Source of the DNA: Streptomyces sp. WMMB303
GTDB lineage: Bacteria > Actinomycetota > Actinomycetes > Streptomycetales > Streptomycetaceae
Length of the DNA stretch: 64,000 nucleotides
Assembly (NCBI RefSeq): GCF_029351045.1
Contig: NZ_JARKIN010000001.1
Span: forward strand, 1,450,001-1,514,000
Reading direction: 5' to 3'
Within the stretch, counting starts at the first letter, position 1. Every line of letters begins with the position of its first letter. Of the stretch, positions 46,005 through 55,067 are shown one piece after another. The translations under genes were made by a program, and so were the position numbers. The notes below the pieces were generated by a model, which saw nothing but the letters and a program-made list of their open reading frames with translations, ran no database searches and was not told the origin of the DNA.

Positions 46005-47155
46005 CAGTCGCTCTTCTCCTTCAGTTCCTTCAGCACGGCTCGCACCGCGTCGAGGAACGTGTCGTTCTCCTCCGGCGTGCCCGCCGTCACCCGCAGCCGG
46101 CCGGGGACGCCGTTGTCCCGGACCAGTACGCCGCGGGCCAGCAGCGCCTCCCACACGGCGTGCGATCCGGCCGCGCCGTCGAAGCGGCCGAACTGTACGA
46201 AGTTGGCGTCCGAGTCGGTGACCTCGCAGCCGAGTGCGCGCAGCTCGCTCACCAGCCGGTCGCGCTCGGCCTTCAGCTGCGCGACGTAACCGAGCAGGGT
46301 GTCGGTGTGCTCCAGCGCGGCCAGTGCCGTGGCCTGGGTGACGGCCGACAGGTGGTAGGGCAGCCGCACCAGTTGCACGGCGTCGACCACGGCGGGCGCG
46401 GCGGCCAGATAGCCCAGCCGCAGCCCGGCGGCGCCGAACGCCTTGGACATGGTCCGCGAGAGCACCAGCCGCGGCCGGCCCTCGATCAGCGGGAGCAGCG
46501 AGGGGTGGTGCGAGAACTCGCCGTAGGCCTCGTCCACCACCACCAGCGCCCCGTGCTCGGGGCGCGCCGCCTGCGCGGCGTCGTGCAGGGCCAGCACCGT
46601 CTCCTCCGAGACGGCGGTGCCGGTGGGGTTGTTGGGCGAGCAGACGAAGACGACGTCGGGCCGGTGCTCGGCGATGGCGCGGACGGCGGCCTCGGTGTCG
46701 ATGGTGAAGTCGTCGTCGCGGGGGCCGGACAGCCAGCCGGTGCCGGTGCCGCGGGCGAGCAGCGCGTGCATCGAGTACGACGGCTCGAAGCCCAGCGCCG
46801 TCCGGCCCGGCCCGCCGAACGCCTGGAGGAGCTGCTGGAGCACCTCGTTGGAGCCGTTGGCCGCCCACACCTGCCGGTGGTCGACGGAGTGTCCGGCGGT
46901 GCGGGAGAGGTAGTCGGCCAACCCGGTGCGCAGCTCGACCGCGTCCCGGTCCGGGTAGCGGTTGAGGTGCCGCGCGGCCTCGGTGACCCGCTCGGCGATC
47001 CGCGCCACGAGCGCCTCGGGCAGCGGGTAGGGGTTCTCGTTGGTGTTCAGCCGGACGGGTACGTCGAGCTGGGGCGCGCCGTAGGGGGACTTGCCGCGCA
47101 GCTCGTCGCGGATGGGGAGTTCGTCCAGCGAGGAGACGGAGCTGTTGCCGGTCAC
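46004..47155 (-). CDS. hisC: histidinol-phosphate aminotransferase
   Basis: 383 residues, a PLP-dependent class I/II aminotransferase. Landmarks are [37 protein letters not shown], the PLP lysine in [17 protein letters not shown], and a C-terminal Arg in [16 protein letters not shown] overlaps the hisD stop (GTGA). Confidence 0.96.
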   Translation of the reverse strand: MTGNSSVSSLDELPIRDELRGKSPYGAPQLDVPVRLNTNENPYPLPEALVARIAERVTEAARHLNRYPDRDAVELRTGLADYLSRTAGHSVDHRQVWAANGSNEVLQQLLQAFGGPGRTALGFEPSYSMHALLARGTGTGWLSGPRDDDFTIDTEAAVRAIAEHRPDVVFVCSPNNPTGTAVSEETVLALHDAAQAARPEHGALVVVDEAYGEFSHHPSLLPLIEGRPRLVLSRTMSKAFGAAGLRLGYLAAAPAVVDAVQLVRLPYHLSAVTQATALAALEHTDTLLGYVAQLKAERDRLVSELRALGCEVTDSDANFVQFGRFDGAAGSHAVWEALLARGVLVRDNGVPGRLRVTAGTPEENDTFLDAVRAVLKELKEKSD

Positions 47156-48495
47156 GGGGCCTCGGGCACCTTCCAGTCGAACCTTGCCTTGAGCGCCGCG
47201 CCGTGCGCGGGCAGATCCTCCGCCTCCGCCAGGGCGACGACATGGTGGGTGATCTCGGCCAGCGCGTCCCGGGTGTAGTCCACGACGTGGATGCCGCGCA
47301 GGAAGGACTGGACGGACAGACCCGAGGAGTGGCAGGCGCAGCCGCCGGTGGGCAGCACGTGGTTGGAGCCGGCGGCGTAGTCGCCCAGCGAGACGGGCGC
47401 GTAGGGGCCGACGAAGACGGCGCCCGCGTTGCGCACCCGCGCGGCCCAGGACGCCGCGTCGGCGGTCTGGATCTCCAGGTGCTCGGCGGCGTAGCCGTTC
47501 ACCACGGCCAGCCCGGCCTCGAGCGAGTCGACGAGCACGAGGCCCGATTGCCGCCCGGACAGCGCCTCGGCGATGCGTTCGCGGTGCTTGGTCGCGGGCA
47601 CCTGGGTCTTCAGCTCCCGCTCGACGGCCTCGGCGAGCTCCTCGGAAGGGGTGACGAGCACCGCTGCGGCGACCACGTCGTGCTCGGCCTGGCTGATCAG
47701 GTCGGAGGCGACATGGGCCGGGTCGGCCGTGTCGTCGGCGAGGATCGCGATCTCGGTCGGGCCCGCCTCGGAGTCGATGCCGATGACGCCCTTGAGCAGC
47801 CGCTTGGCCGCGGCCACGTAGATGTTGCCGGGGCCGGTCACCAACTGGACCGGGGCGCACTCCGCGGTGCCGTGGGCGAACATCGCCACGGCCTGGGCGC
47901 CGCCCACCGCGTACACCTCGTCGACGTCCAGCAGCGCACACGCGGCGAGGATGGTGGGGTGCGGCAGGCCGCCGAACCCGGCCTGCGCGGGTGAGGCAAC
48001 GGCCAGCGAGCCGACACCGGCCTCCTGCGCGGGGACCACGTTCATCACGACGGAGGACGGGTAGACGGCGCGCCCGCCCGGGACGTACAGCCCCACCCGC
48101 TCCACGGGGACCCAGCGCTCGGTGACGGTGCCGCCGGGCACCACCTGCACGGTGGAGTCGGTGCGCCGCTGGTCGCGGTGGACGATCCGGGCGCGCCGGA
48201 CGGATTCCTCCAGAGCCGCGCGCACGGCCGGATCCAGCTCCCGGAGGGCCGTGTCCAGCGCCTCGGCGGGCACCCGGGTCTGCTCCAGGCGCACCCCGTC
48301 GAACCGCTCGGTGTACTCGATCACCGCCGCCGCGCCGCGATGCCGCACGTCGTCGCAGATGGGCCGCACCTTCTCCAGGGCGGCTTCGACGTCGAGCTCG
48401 GCGCGGGGCAGCAGGTCGCGGTCGAGCACGCCGCTCGCCGGGCCGGAGGCCGCGGTGGCGAGGGCGGCGCCGCGCAGATCGATTCGGGAGATCAC
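47152..48495 (-). CDS. hisD: histidinol dehydrogenase
   Basis: 447 residues. It makes histidine from histidinol in two NAD-dependent steps with zinc. Conserved parts are [54 protein letters not shown] with zinc ligand His, and [22 protein letters not shown] at 48495 starts the his operon hisD-C-B-(small membrane)-H-priA-ridA-hisF, every junction overlapping or close. A palindrome lies about 40 bases upstream. Confidence 0.97.
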   Translation of the reverse strand: MISRIDLRGAALATAASGPASGVLDRDLLPRAELDVEAALEKVRPICDDVRHRGAAAVIEYTERFDGVRLEQTRVPAEALDTALRELDPAVRAALEESVRRARIVHRDQRRTDSTVQVVPGGTVTERWVPVERVGLYVPGGRAVYPSSVVMNVVPAQEAGVGSLAVASPAQAGFGGLPHPTILAACALLDVDEVYAVGGAQAVAMFAHGTAECAPVQLVTGPGNIYVAAAKRLLKGVIGIDSEAGPTEIAILADDTADPAHVASDLISQAEHDVVAAAVLVTPSEELAEAVERELKTQVPATKHRERIAEALSGRQSGLVLVDSLEAGLAVVNGYAAEHLEIQTADAASWAARVRNAGAVFVGPYAPVSLGDYAAGSNHVLPTGGCACHSSGLSVQSFLRGIHVVDYTRDALAEITHHVVALAEAEDLPAHGAALKARFDWKVPEAP

Positions 48496-48535
48496 GTATT
48501 CAAGTCTCTCAGACCCGCGGCGCGCCCCCGCCGCC

Positions 48536-48554
48536 CGTATCAGAGGCTGATACG
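48536..48554. promoter_or_regulatory. palindrome upstream of the his operon
   Basis: CGTATCAG-agg-CTGATACG, 8-bp perfect arms, sits 41 bases upstream of the hisD start in the 273-base divergent space. It is AT-richer than its surroundings and looks like an operator for a dimeric repressor. The binding protein is not known to me. Confidence 0.6.
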
Positions 48555-48768
48555 AGCCACACGCGACGAACGTCGCCTCCCGCGTTCATCCGGTCACCGA
48601 GCGGGAAAGGGACCGGTACGACCAGTTGGTTCGAACGCGTGGCGGCGGGGCCGCCGGTTCGGACACCGGGAGACCGGGCGACGCGGGCCGGTGCCGGGAG
48701 GAGCCGGGACCGGGAGGCCGGGACGCGCAGCGGGCTGCCGGGAGACGAGGAATCGAGGGGGAGGAAGC

Positions 48769-50427
48769 GTGAGCGAGCCGGTGGACTCGGGCGAGCCGCC
48801 GCCGGGGCTGCGGCTGACGACTGCCGAGTGGGGGCTCTGGCAGGCGTTCCGCAACGGTACCGAGCACGATCTGCGGCACGGCGAGAGCGAGCTGGACGAT
48901 CCGAACGGCGATCACGTCTGGGGTCCGGAGCGCACGGTCCGGGCCCGGGTGATAGCGCTGCTGCTGCTGCACGGGCCGCCGCCGCTGCTGGGCCGGGTGG
49001 CGTCGCTGCACCTGACCGGAGCGCTGGTGACCGGCTGCCTGGATCTGGCGGGCGGCACCGTGGAGAGCTACTTCGAGCTGCGGCAGTGCCGCTTCGAGGA
49101 GGAGGTGCGGATGCCGGAGGCGCGCGTCAACACGGCGCGCTTCGTCGACTGCTACCTGCCGCGGCTGGAGGCGGCCCGGCTGACCACCGAGGGGGATCTG
49201 CACCTGCCCCGGTGCAGCATCCCCGAAGGCGTGCGGCTGACGGACGCCTCGATCGGCACCGATCTGCTGCTGAACGCGGCCACCGTGGGCAGCGGCCCGC
49301 GCAACCGCGCGATCGCCGCCGACGGGGTCAGCGTCTCCCAGGAGCTCCAGGCCAGCCTGCTGGTCACCGACGGGCAGGTGAGTCTGCGCGGCGCCTCGGT
49401 GGGCAGCTCGCTGCACATGTTCGGCTCGGTGCTGCGCAATCCGCGCGGGCGCTTCGCGCTGTACGCGCCGCAGATGACCGTCGAGCAGGTGGCCAGCTTC
49501 GGCGACGCCGGGCGGGGCAGCGCTCCGCAGATCTACGGCACGACGCCGCCGACCGGCACCCGCTACGACTTCGGCGGCCAGGGCGGCGCCCACTCCTGGG
49601 CGCCGGGCCTTCCGCGCACGGGGTGGGACCCCCATCGCACCAAGCACTTCCAGTGCACCGGAGGCATGGTGCTGGACGACGGGCGGTTCGGCTCCTCGCT
49701 GGTGATCGAGAACGCCCGGCTGCAGATGCAGCGCGACCAGGAGCTGTCGCTGCGCCGCATCACCACCCCGGAGCTGACCTTCACCCCGCAACTGCCCGAG
49801 CGGGGGCTGGTGGTGCTCTCCGGCGCGTCGGTGGAGAAGCTGATGGACCGGGCCTCCAGCTGGCCGGGCGACCACCGGCTGTGGATGGCCGGATTCACCT
49901 ACCAGCACGCGATCCCCAAAGAGGGCCATTTCAACGTCCGCGAACGGCTCCAGTGGATCAACGCCGCGACCGCGGAGTACGCGCCGGAGCCCTACGAGCA
50001 GCTCGCGGCGATGTACCGGAACAGCGGCGAGGACACCAACGCGCGCCAGGTGCTGCTGGCCAAGCAGCGACGGCGGCGGGAGACCCTGCCGCTGCCCGGC
50101 AAACTGTGGGGGGTGCTGCAGGACTGGACGGTGGCCTACGGCTACCGGCCGGCCCAGGCCGCACTGTGGATGGCGCTGCTGTGGCTGACGGGCGCGGCAC
50201 TGTTCCAGGCACACCGGCCGCCCGCGCTCAAGGGCGACGAGGCGCCGCACTGGAACGCGACGCTGTACGCGCTGGACCTGCTGCTGCCGGTGATCTCCTT
50301 CGGCCAGGACACCGCCTGGGATCCGGGGGGCGGCTACCAGTGGCTGGCCGCCGTGATGATCCTGGCGGGCTGGGTGCTGGCGACCACGGTGGCGGCGGGT
50401 GCCACCCGGCTGCTGCGGCGGCAGTAG
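48769..50427 (+). CDS. membrane protein with beta-helix-like N-terminus and 2-helix channel-like end
   Basis: 552 residues. Residues about 65-330 show repeated short strands (LTGALVTGCLDLAGGTVE; VRMPEARVNTARFVDCYLP) of a beta-helix like pentapeptide-repeat or bactofilin proteins. After a helical linker (YEQLAAMYRNSGEDTNARQ) come two or three C-terminal membrane segments with LYALDLLLPVISFGQDT between them, placed like the pore loop of two-helix ion channels though without a TVGYG filter. GTG has a strong GGGGGAGGAAG site. Function unknown. Confidence 0.8.
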   Translation: MSEPVDSGEPPPGLRLTTAEWGLWQAFRNGTEHDLRHGESELDDPNGDHVWGPERTVRARVIALLLLHGPPPLLGRVASLHLTGALVTGCLDLAGGTVESYFELRQCRFEEEVRMPEARVNTARFVDCYLPRLEAARLTTEGDLHLPRCSIPEGVRLTDASIGTDLLLNAATVGSGPRNRAIAADGVSVSQELQASLLVTDGQVSLRGASVGSSLHMFGSVLRNPRGRFALYAPQMTVEQVASFGDAGRGSAPQIYGTTPPTGTRYDFGGQGGAHSWAPGLPRTGWDPHRTKHFQCTGGMVLDDGRFGSSLVIENARLQMQRDQELSLRRITTPELTFTPQLPERGLVVLSGASVEKLMDRASSWPGDHRLWMAGFTYQHAIPKEGHFNVRERLQWINAATAEYAPEPYEQLAAMYRNSGEDTNARQVLLAKQRRRRETLPLPGKLWGVLQDWTVAYGYRPAQAALWMALLWLTGAALFQAHRPPALKGDEAPHWNATLYALDLLLPVISFGQDTAWDPGGGYQWLAAVMILAGWVLATTVAAGATRLLRRQ

Positions 50428-50644
50428 GCCCGCCGCCGGGCGGTCCGCGGTTCCGGCGGAGCGGCCCGCGGCCCCTCCCGTCTCCGGGCCCCGCCGCGGG
50501 GCGCCTCGGGGGATTCCTCGACCCGGCCCGGCCTCGGGCCCGGGCGTTTCGGGCGCCCCCGGGGGTGCTCGGGGGTACCTCGGGGGTGTTCGTACGGCGC
50601 ACCGGGACCCGCGCCCGTAGCTGGAGGCTTTAGGCTTACCGGTT

Positions 50645-51460
50645 GTGACAACCGCGCTTCCGCTCTTCCCCCTCAACTCGGTGCTGTTCCCGGGGCTGGT
50701 GCTGCCGCTGAACATCTTCGAGCCGCGGTACCGCGCGCTGATGCGGGACCTGCTCGCACTGCCCGAGGACGCGCCCCGCCGCTTCGGTGTCGTCGCCATC
50801 CGGGACGGCCGCGAGGTCGCACCCGCCGCCACCGGAATGCCCGATTCCGCAGCGCCGCAGGGCACCGACCCGACGGCCGGCTTCGGCCCGGACCCGATCA
50901 CCTCGTTCTACACGGTCGGCTGTATCGCCGACGCCTCCACCATCCGCGAACGCGTCACGGGCACGGGCGCGGCGGACTCCGCGGAGGAGCCGGAGGAGGC
51001 GGCGCCGGACACCGACCCGCGCGGCGGCACGACCGGCTACGAGGTGCTGGCTACCGGAACCACCCGGTTCCGGCTGCTGTCGGTCGACGCCACCGGCCCC
51101 TATCTGACCGGCGAGATCGAGGAGTTGCCGGAGGAGGAGGGCGACGAGGCGGGTGCGCTCGCCTCCGGCGTGCTGCGGGCCTTCCGCGCCTACCAGAAGC
51201 GGCTGGCCAGCGCCCGGGAGCGGACCCTGGCCGCCGGGCAGGAACAGGATCTGCCGGACGACCCCTCGGTGGTCTCCTACCTGGTCGCGGCGGCCACCGT
51301 GCTGGACACCCCCGCCAAGCAGCGGCTGCTCCAGGCCCCGGACACCGCGACCAGGCTGGCGGACGAGTTGAAGCTGCTGCGCAGGGAGGCGGCCGTCATC
51401 GGCAAGCTGCCCTCGCTGCCCGCGGCCGACCTGACGCGGAACCCGACCAGCCGGAACTGA
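50645..51460 (+). CDS. Lon N-terminal (LON substrate-binding) domain protein
   Basis: 271 residues with the Lon-N domain: LPLFPLNSVLFPGLVLPLNIFEPRYR at the start is the domain signature (broken here into shorter pieces: PLFPLNSVLFPG; PLNIFEPRYRALM), followed by FGVVAIRDGREV, TVGCIAD, and TTRFRLLSVD. No ATPase or protease domain follows. It may recognise misfolded proteins or act as a cereblon-like adaptor; role unknown. The 217-base gap upstream holds only repeats of cgggggt. Confidence 0.88.
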   Translation: MTTALPLFPLNSVLFPGLVLPLNIFEPRYRALMRDLLALPEDAPRRFGVVAIRDGREVAPAATGMPDSAAPQGTDPTAGFGPDPITSFYTVGCIADASTIRERVTGTGAADSAEEPEEAAPDTDPRGGTTGYEVLATGTTRFRLLSVDATGPYLTGEIEELPEEEGDEAGALASGVLRAFRAYQKRLASARERTLAAGQEQDLPDDPSVVSYLVAAATVLDTPAKQRLLQAPDTATRLADELKLLRREAAVIGKLPSLPAADLTRNPTSRN

Positions 51461-51479
51461 CCTCCCCGGAGCGGAGCAC

Positions 51480-51977
51480 ATGGCGAGGAAGAGCAAGCGG
51501 CAGACGTCGGCGACCCCGGCCATCGTCGCCGCCACCGAGGCGGGCATCGCGTTCGAGACGCACGCCTACACCCACGACCCGGCCGCCCCCTCCTACGGCG
51601 AGGAGGCCGCCGAGGCGATGGGCGTGCCGCCGGAGCAGGTCTTCAAGACCCTGGTGGCCGAGGTGGACGGTGCACTGACGGTCGCCGTCGTCCCGGTGTC
51701 GGCCTCGCTGGACCTGAAGGCGCTGGCGGCGGCGGTGGGCGGCAAGCGGGCCGTGATGGCCGACCCGGCCGCGGCCGAGCGCTCCTCCGGCTACGTCCGC
51801 GGCGGCATCTCCCCGCTCGGGCAGCGCAAGCGGCTCCCGACGGTGCTGCACGCCTCCGCGCAGGATCATGCGACGATCTGCGTCTCGGCCGGCCGCCGCG
51901 GACTGGAGATCGAACTGGCACCCGCGGACCTGACCGCGCTGACCGGCGCCGTCCTCGCCCCGGTCGCCCGCGGCTGA
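51480..51977 (+). CDS. ybaK: Cys-tRNA(Pro)/Cys-tRNA(Cys) deacylase, YbaK type
   Basis: 165 residues of the YbaK/EbsC domain, which clears mischarged Cys-tRNA(Pro). Conserved parts are FETHAYTHDPAAPSYGEEA, VFKTLVAEVDG with the catalytic Lys, YVRGGISPLGQRKRLPT, and VSAGRRGLEIELAP. ATG at 51480 is preceded by CGGAG and is 19 bases after the Lon-N gene, so both are in one operon. Confidence 0.92.
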   Translation: MARKSKRQTSATPAIVAATEAGIAFETHAYTHDPAAPSYGEEAAEAMGVPPEQVFKTLVAEVDGALTVAVVPVSASLDLKALAAAVGGKRAVMADPAAAERSSGYVRGGISPLGQRKRLPTVLHASAQDHATICVSAGRRGLEIELAPADLTALTGAVLAPVARG

Positions 51978-52017
51978 CTCCCGGCGCCGGTCGACTCGCC
52001 GCCCCCGCGGGCGCGGG

Positions 52018-52704
52018 TCAGCTCTCCCAGCGCTGCGGCGCCGGGGAGAGCTGGACGACGGGCTCGTCGCGGGGGCCGAAGAGCGCGGTCACCAGCAGGT
52101 GGACGAGCACCGCTGCCAGCGGCCAGGCCAGCAGCACCGCGTACGCGTGCAACTCCAGCGGGGCGTCGAAGGTGGCGCCCTGGCCGGCCGCCCGCGCGGC
52201 CGCCGACAGATCCGTCTCGGGGCCCAGCCACACACCGGTCCGCCAGGCCAGCACGGAACCCAGTGCCCCGCCCAGGCACAGGCCGATCACCAGGCCCACG
52301 CCGCCGCTCCTGCGGGCCAGGAAGACGGCGAGCCCCGTCACCACCCCGAATCCGAGCCCGAGCAGCGTGAAGACGCCTTCGGCGCCGACGGCCTCCTCGC
52401 CCTCGGGATGGCGGAAGAGGACCAGTTTGCCGCTGGTGTACAGCGGCACCCGAGGCGCCAGCCACAGCCACAGCAGTCCCATCAGGACGCCGAGGACGGC
52501 CACGGCCACCGCGCTGACGGCCGCGTGCAACAGCTCGCGCGAGAGGACCGGACCGGCCTGGCCCCCGTATCCGGTGTGCACCGCGTACGACTGCGCGAGC
52601 GGCGGCCCGGAGGCACCGCCGCCGGGCTGGTCATCCGCTCCCGCCGCGGGCGCGGAGGGGCGGGAGGAGTCCGGATCGGGAGAGGAGGGCGTCGGTACGG
52701 TCAC
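52018..52704 (-). CDS. hypothetical membrane protein, DUF2567-like
   Basis: 228 residues; a Pro/Ser-rich N-terminus and four membrane helices (AVAVAVLGVLMGLLWLWLA; FTLLGLGFGVVTGLAVFL; GLVIGLCLGGALGSVLAW; AVLLAWPLAAVLVHLL). The WRTGVWLGP motif after helix 3 recalls DUF2567 proteins of actinobacteria. It is 88 bases downstream of the ABC permease gene and may belong to that operon. Function unknown. Confidence 0.75.
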   Translation of the reverse strand: MTVPTPSSPDPDSSRPSAPAAGADDQPGGGASGPPLAQSYAVHTGYGGQAGPVLSRELLHAAVSAVAVAVLGVLMGLLWLWLAPRVPLYTSGKLVLFRHPEGEEAVGAEGVFTLLGLGFGVVTGLAVFLARRSGGVGLVIGLCLGGALGSVLAWRTGVWLGPETDLSAAARAAGQGATFDAPLELHAYAVLLAWPLAAVLVHLLVTALFGPRDEPVVQLSPAPQRWES

Positions 52705-52792
52705 CCCGCCATCGTGCCAGGCCCGCGCGGTGCGGGAGGCCCCGGCCCGTCCCCGGTGCGCCCACCGGCGGCAGCGGGCGCCCGCCCGGGCG

Positions 52793-53746
52793 TCAGCGGG
52801 TGGCCGCCCAGCGGTACGCCCGGGTGGCGAGCGCGAGCGAGAGCACCCCGACCGCCGCGCACACCCCCAGGTCCAGTACGACGCGCGGCCAGTCGGGGTG
52901 CGGTGCGAAGGTGCGCGCGAAGGCTTCCACCCCGTAGGTGGACGGCAGCAGGTCCCGCACCCAGCCGACCGCCGGTGGCAGCCCACCCGCGGGCAGGACC
53001 CCCAGCAGCAGCGCCGCCGACATCCCCAGCTGACCGCCGAGGGTGGCCAGCTCGGGGCGCGGGGCGAGCAGCCCCAGCGCCGCGCCCAGTCCGGCGAGCG
53101 CGGCGCCGGCGAGCGGGACGACGGCCACCAGCACCCACAGCCCGCCCACCGGGAGCTGGAAGAGCACACTGCCCGCCACCGCCGTCACCAGCACGCCGGG
53201 GACGGTGAAGGACGCGTAGGCGGCCGCCGCGCCCAGTACGACCGAGGCGGCCGGTACCGGCAGGGTCGCGTAGTGGTCGAGGCCGCCGCCCGCACGCAAC
53301 TGGCCGAAGTACTGGGCCAGCAGGTTCAGCGCCACGAAGGCCACCACGAGCACGCTGGACCCTGCGACCACGGCCCGGGCCTCGGCACCGCCGTCCACCA
53401 CACCGCGCATCAGGACCATGATCCCCAGCGACTGGAAGGTCGCCACGAACAGGAGCGGGATCCGCGCCACCCGGGCCCGGGAGAGCTGGGCCCGGTAGAC
53501 GGCGCCCAGCGCGGGCCACAGCCGGGCGCGCGGCGCCAGCGGCAGGTGGGCCATGCCCTCCGCTCCGGCACCGGGGGCGCCCGGCTCCGCCGCGCGGAGC
53601 ATCCCGCGCCCGGCCGCGGTGTCCGCGGCGGAGGCGGCGACCGGACCGGCGCCCGCACCCTCGCGGCCACCGGCCGTGTCGTCCGCCACGCCGTGTTCCG
53701 CGGCGCCGTCGCCGGTCCGCACACGGCTGCCCACCGTCGTCCTCAC
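52793..53746 (-). CDS. ABC-2 type transporter permease
   Basis: 317 residues with six membrane helices after a variable Gly/Ala-rich N-terminus. The core begins at RVARIPLLFVATFQSLG and includes LNLLAQYFGQLRAGGGLDHYATLPV and WVRDLLPSTYGVEAFA, as in DrrB-like export permeases. The GTG at 53746 has a GAGGGG site and third-position GC rises there; GTG 53851 or ATG 53554 are alternatives. It follows the ATPase gene and forms the membrane half of the exporter. Confidence 0.85.
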   Translation of the reverse strand: MRTTVGSRVRTGDGAAEHGVADDTAGGREGAGAGPVAASAADTAAGRGMLRAAEPGAPGAGAEGMAHLPLAPRARLWPALGAVYRAQLSRARVARIPLLFVATFQSLGIMVLMRGVVDGGAEARAVVAGSSVLVVAFVALNLLAQYFGQLRAGGGLDHYATLPVPAASVVLGAAAAYASFTVPGVLVTAVAGSVLFQLPVGGLWVLVAVVPLAGAALAGLGAALGLLAPRPELATLGGQLGMSAALLLGVLPAGGLPPAVGWVRDLLPSTYGVEAFARTFAPHPDWPRVVLDLGVCAAVGVLSLALATRAYRWAATR

Positions 53747-53855
53747 CCGAGCCTGCCCCTCACGTCCGGCACTTTCGGCGCATGGTCCGAAGCCGCCTCG
53801 TCCCGTCCCGTCATCCGCGCCGGGCCGCGCGTGCTCCGGCACCCCGTCCACGCGC

Positions 53856-54911
53856 TCACGCCTTGACCAGTCCCTCGGCGCCGTCCTGGCCGGCCGCGCG
53901 GCCGCCGAGGGCCACATACACGTCCTCCAGGCTCGGGGTGGCGAGCCGGAAGTCGTCCAGGGCCGCGAACGCCTCGCCCGTGGTGACCAGCGCGACCGCC
54001 TCCCGCGCGGCCGCGGGCGGCAGCCGCAGCGTCCAGCGGCGGCCGGTGACGGCGGCGCCGACAGCGAGCGCGGCCACCTCCGGGATCTCCACCGGAGCGC
54101 GCTCGCGCCACACCAGTTCCAGCCGCACCTCGTCGCCGACCGTCGCCTTCAGTCCGCCGGGAGTGTCGCAGGCGATCACCCGGCCCCGGTCCAGCACGGC
54201 CACCCGGTCCAGCACGGTCTCGGCCTCGATCACGTTGTGCGTCACCAGCAGCACGGTCACCCCGCGCTCGGCGCGCCGCCGGTCGACGGCCGCCCACACC
54301 GCGCGCCGCGCATGCGGGTCCATGCCGGTGGTCGGCTCGTCCAGCACCAGCAACGGCCGGTCCCCCACCAGCGCCGCGGCCACGCACGCCAGCCGCCGCT
54401 GCCCGCCGGAGAGCCGCTTGAGCGGCCGCGAGGCGAGCTGCGTCAGCTCCAGCTCGGCCAGCACCTCCTCGCGCGCGGCGCGGGCCGCCGCGGTGTCCAT
54501 CCCGCGCAACCGCGCGGTGGTCTCGGCGGCGAGGGCGACACTCAGCTCGTCCAGCGCGGTGGACTCCTGCCCGAGGTAGGCCAGCAGCCGGGCGGCCCGC
54601 TCGGGGTGGCGCACCAGATCGTGGCCGAGCACCTCGACCGCTCCGGAGTCGGGCCGCAGCAGCCCGGTGAGCTGCCGTACCAGGGTGGACTTCCCGGCAC
54701 CGTTGGGGCCCAGCAGTCCGAAGATCTCGCCCTGCCGCACCCGCAGGCAGACGCCGTCGGTCGCCCGGACGGCGGGCGCCGCCGGTGCGCCGCGCCGGGC
54801 CCGCACCGGAGCGTAGGTCTTGACCAGGTCCTCGACGCGCACGGCGGTGCGGATCGGTGCCGTCGCGCTTGCCACCGAGCTGTCCACCGCCTGCCGAGTG
54901 CCCGTTCTCAC
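53856..54911 (-). CDS. ABC transporter ATP-binding protein
   Basis: 351 residues. Walker A GLLGPNGAGKSTLVRQL, Q-loop YLGQES, signature LSGGQRRLACVAAAL, Walker B LLVLDEPTTGMDPH and switch H-loop VTHNV are all intact. The C-terminal domain with LEDVYVALGG is the DrrA-type extension of drug and antibiotic exporters. The cargo cannot be told. It precedes the permease. Confidence 0.93.
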   Translation of the reverse strand: MRTGTRQAVDSSVASATAPIRTAVRVEDLVKTYAPVRARRGAPAAPAVRATDGVCLRVRQGEIFGLLGPNGAGKSTLVRQLTGLLRPDSGAVEVLGHDLVRHPERAARLLAYLGQESTALDELSVALAAETTARLRGMDTAAARAAREEVLAELELTQLASRPLKRLSGGQRRLACVAAALVGDRPLLVLDEPTTGMDPHARRAVWAAVDRRRAERGVTVLLVTHNVIEAETVLDRVAVLDRGRVIACDTPGGLKATVGDEVRLELVWRERAPVEIPEVAALAVGAAVTGRRWTLRLPPAAAREAVALVTTGEAFAALDDFRLATPSLEDVYVALGGRAAGQDGAEGLVKA

Positions 54912-55067
54912 GACCTATGAGGGTACGCGTCCGGGTTCCGCCGGCCCGCTCCGACCCCTGCGGGCTCCCTGCGCGGCCGGTGGCGGCACGGTGCGGAGGC
55001 GGAGCCGAGACCGGACCGCGGCGGGTGCACGGCCGTCCCGGCCGGCTGAACGCGATGCACCGGGAGG

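Noticed and set aside
50540..50600. cgggggt triplets before the Lon-N gene as an iteron set
   Set aside because: Three short GC-only copies in a GC-rich gap are within what chance and slippage give; spacing is irregular in sequence content.
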